Assembly: GCA_934456365.1 (NCBI GenBank) | Contig: CAKSHC010000011.1 | Span: 1 to 46,672, forward strand | Length of the DNA stretch: 46,672 bases | Source: an uncultured Eubacteriales bacterium | GTDB taxonomy: Bacteria; Bacillota; Clostridia; Oscillospirales; UMGS1783 | Direction of reading: 5' to 3' | In this document: piece after piece, positions 46,637 through 46,672 of the stretch | How the letters are laid out: the number at the start of each line of letters is the position of its first letter | Numbering within the stretch: the stretch's first letter is position 1 | Translations under genes and position numbers: made by a program | Notes under the pieces: model-generated | What the model was told of the DNA's origin: nothing | The model's database searches: none | What the model saw: the letters and a program-made list of their open reading frames with translations, nothing else

Positions 46637-46672
46637 GCGTTCTCTGTACGATTTACATAGCCGCCTTGACAA

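Larger units (their letters stand above)
40647..46672. mobile_element. AT-rich genomic island with AbiE and Hachiman (left part, runs off the window)
   Basis: From 40647 the base composition drops sharply and stays low to the window end. Inside are a type IV toxin-antitoxin pair and a Hachiman defence pair in one direction, flanked by homologous gene fragments, then a small mobile-element-type gene. No integrase or transposase is seen, so the means of entry and the right end are unknown. Confidence 0.75.

Noticed and set aside
40872..46672. Integrase, transposase, relaxase or CRISPR array in the AT-rich island
   Set aside because: None is encoded in the visible part; island status rests on composition, gene content and flanking repeats only.

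Overview
The window looks like chromosomal DNA of a GC-rich, spore-forming, Gram-positive anaerobe of the Clostridia, most likely an Oscillospiraceae/Ruminococcaceae-type gut bacterium. The reasons are the AGGAGG ribosome binding sites, tRNA genes with encoded CCA, a SigK-type sporulation sigma factor, an LPxTG-anchored surface protein, cohesin and dockerin modules, a SipW-type signal peptide and a set of glycan-degrading enzymes. This assignment is inference; no rRNA or other phylogenetic marker is present. From about 40.65 kb to the right edge the DNA becomes clearly AT-rich and carries foreign defence genes.

Layout. 0-4.7 kb: a 107-bp-period tandem repeat, a large class A penicillin-binding protein, tRNA-Arg(CCG) and a lipoprotein. 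4.8-14.1 kb: an eight-gene leftward operon containing three paralogues of the L-2-amino-thiazoline-4-carboxylate (ATC) hydrolase family, a methyltransferase, a GNAT acetyltransferase, a ketopantoate-reductase-like enzyme and two membrane proteins. It diverges from a rightward pair of half-size ABC transporters, and both sides carry the same palindromic operator (GTTAG-N6-CTAAC). 14.2-18 kb: a threonine-aldolase-like enzyme and a surface metallophosphoesterase with a LamG-like domain. 18-23 kb: a two-gene operon encoding a modular SGNH/CE2-like esterase with an internal dockerin, followed by a small cohesin protein with an LPxTG sorting signal. This could be a minimal cellulosome-like display pair. 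23-26.7 kb: an alpha/beta hydrolase with a GH2 glycosidase, and aldose epimerase. 26.8-29.3 kb: a LytTR/DUF3021 pair, PnuC and a NimA-like flavoprotein. The last two genes are each preceded by a near-identical structured 5' leader ending in a terminator, a candidate riboswitch I do not recognise.

29.3-33.2 kb: tRNA-Ala(CGC) with a duplicated 3' end around a small palindrome-ended insertion, then a ROK kinase / GH31 glycosidase operon. 33.3-38.5 kb: a membrane-anchored beta-propeller-like protein, a methyltransferase, a SipW-type beta-helix surface protein and sigK. 38.6-40.9 kb: three tandem secreted paralogues sharing a CFYD..DPEW core. The first carries a cysteine-hydrolase-like C-terminal domain, and the third is fused in frame to mobile-element sequence.

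41.0-46.1 kb: a tightly packed rightward operon of abiEi-abiEii (type IV toxin-antitoxin) and hamA-hamB (Hachiman anti-phage system). It is bracketed by a perfect 26-bp direct repeat and by two homologous 3' gene fragments. The window ends in further mobile-element-type sequence with a 59-aa protein. No integrase, transposase or CRISPR array is visible.
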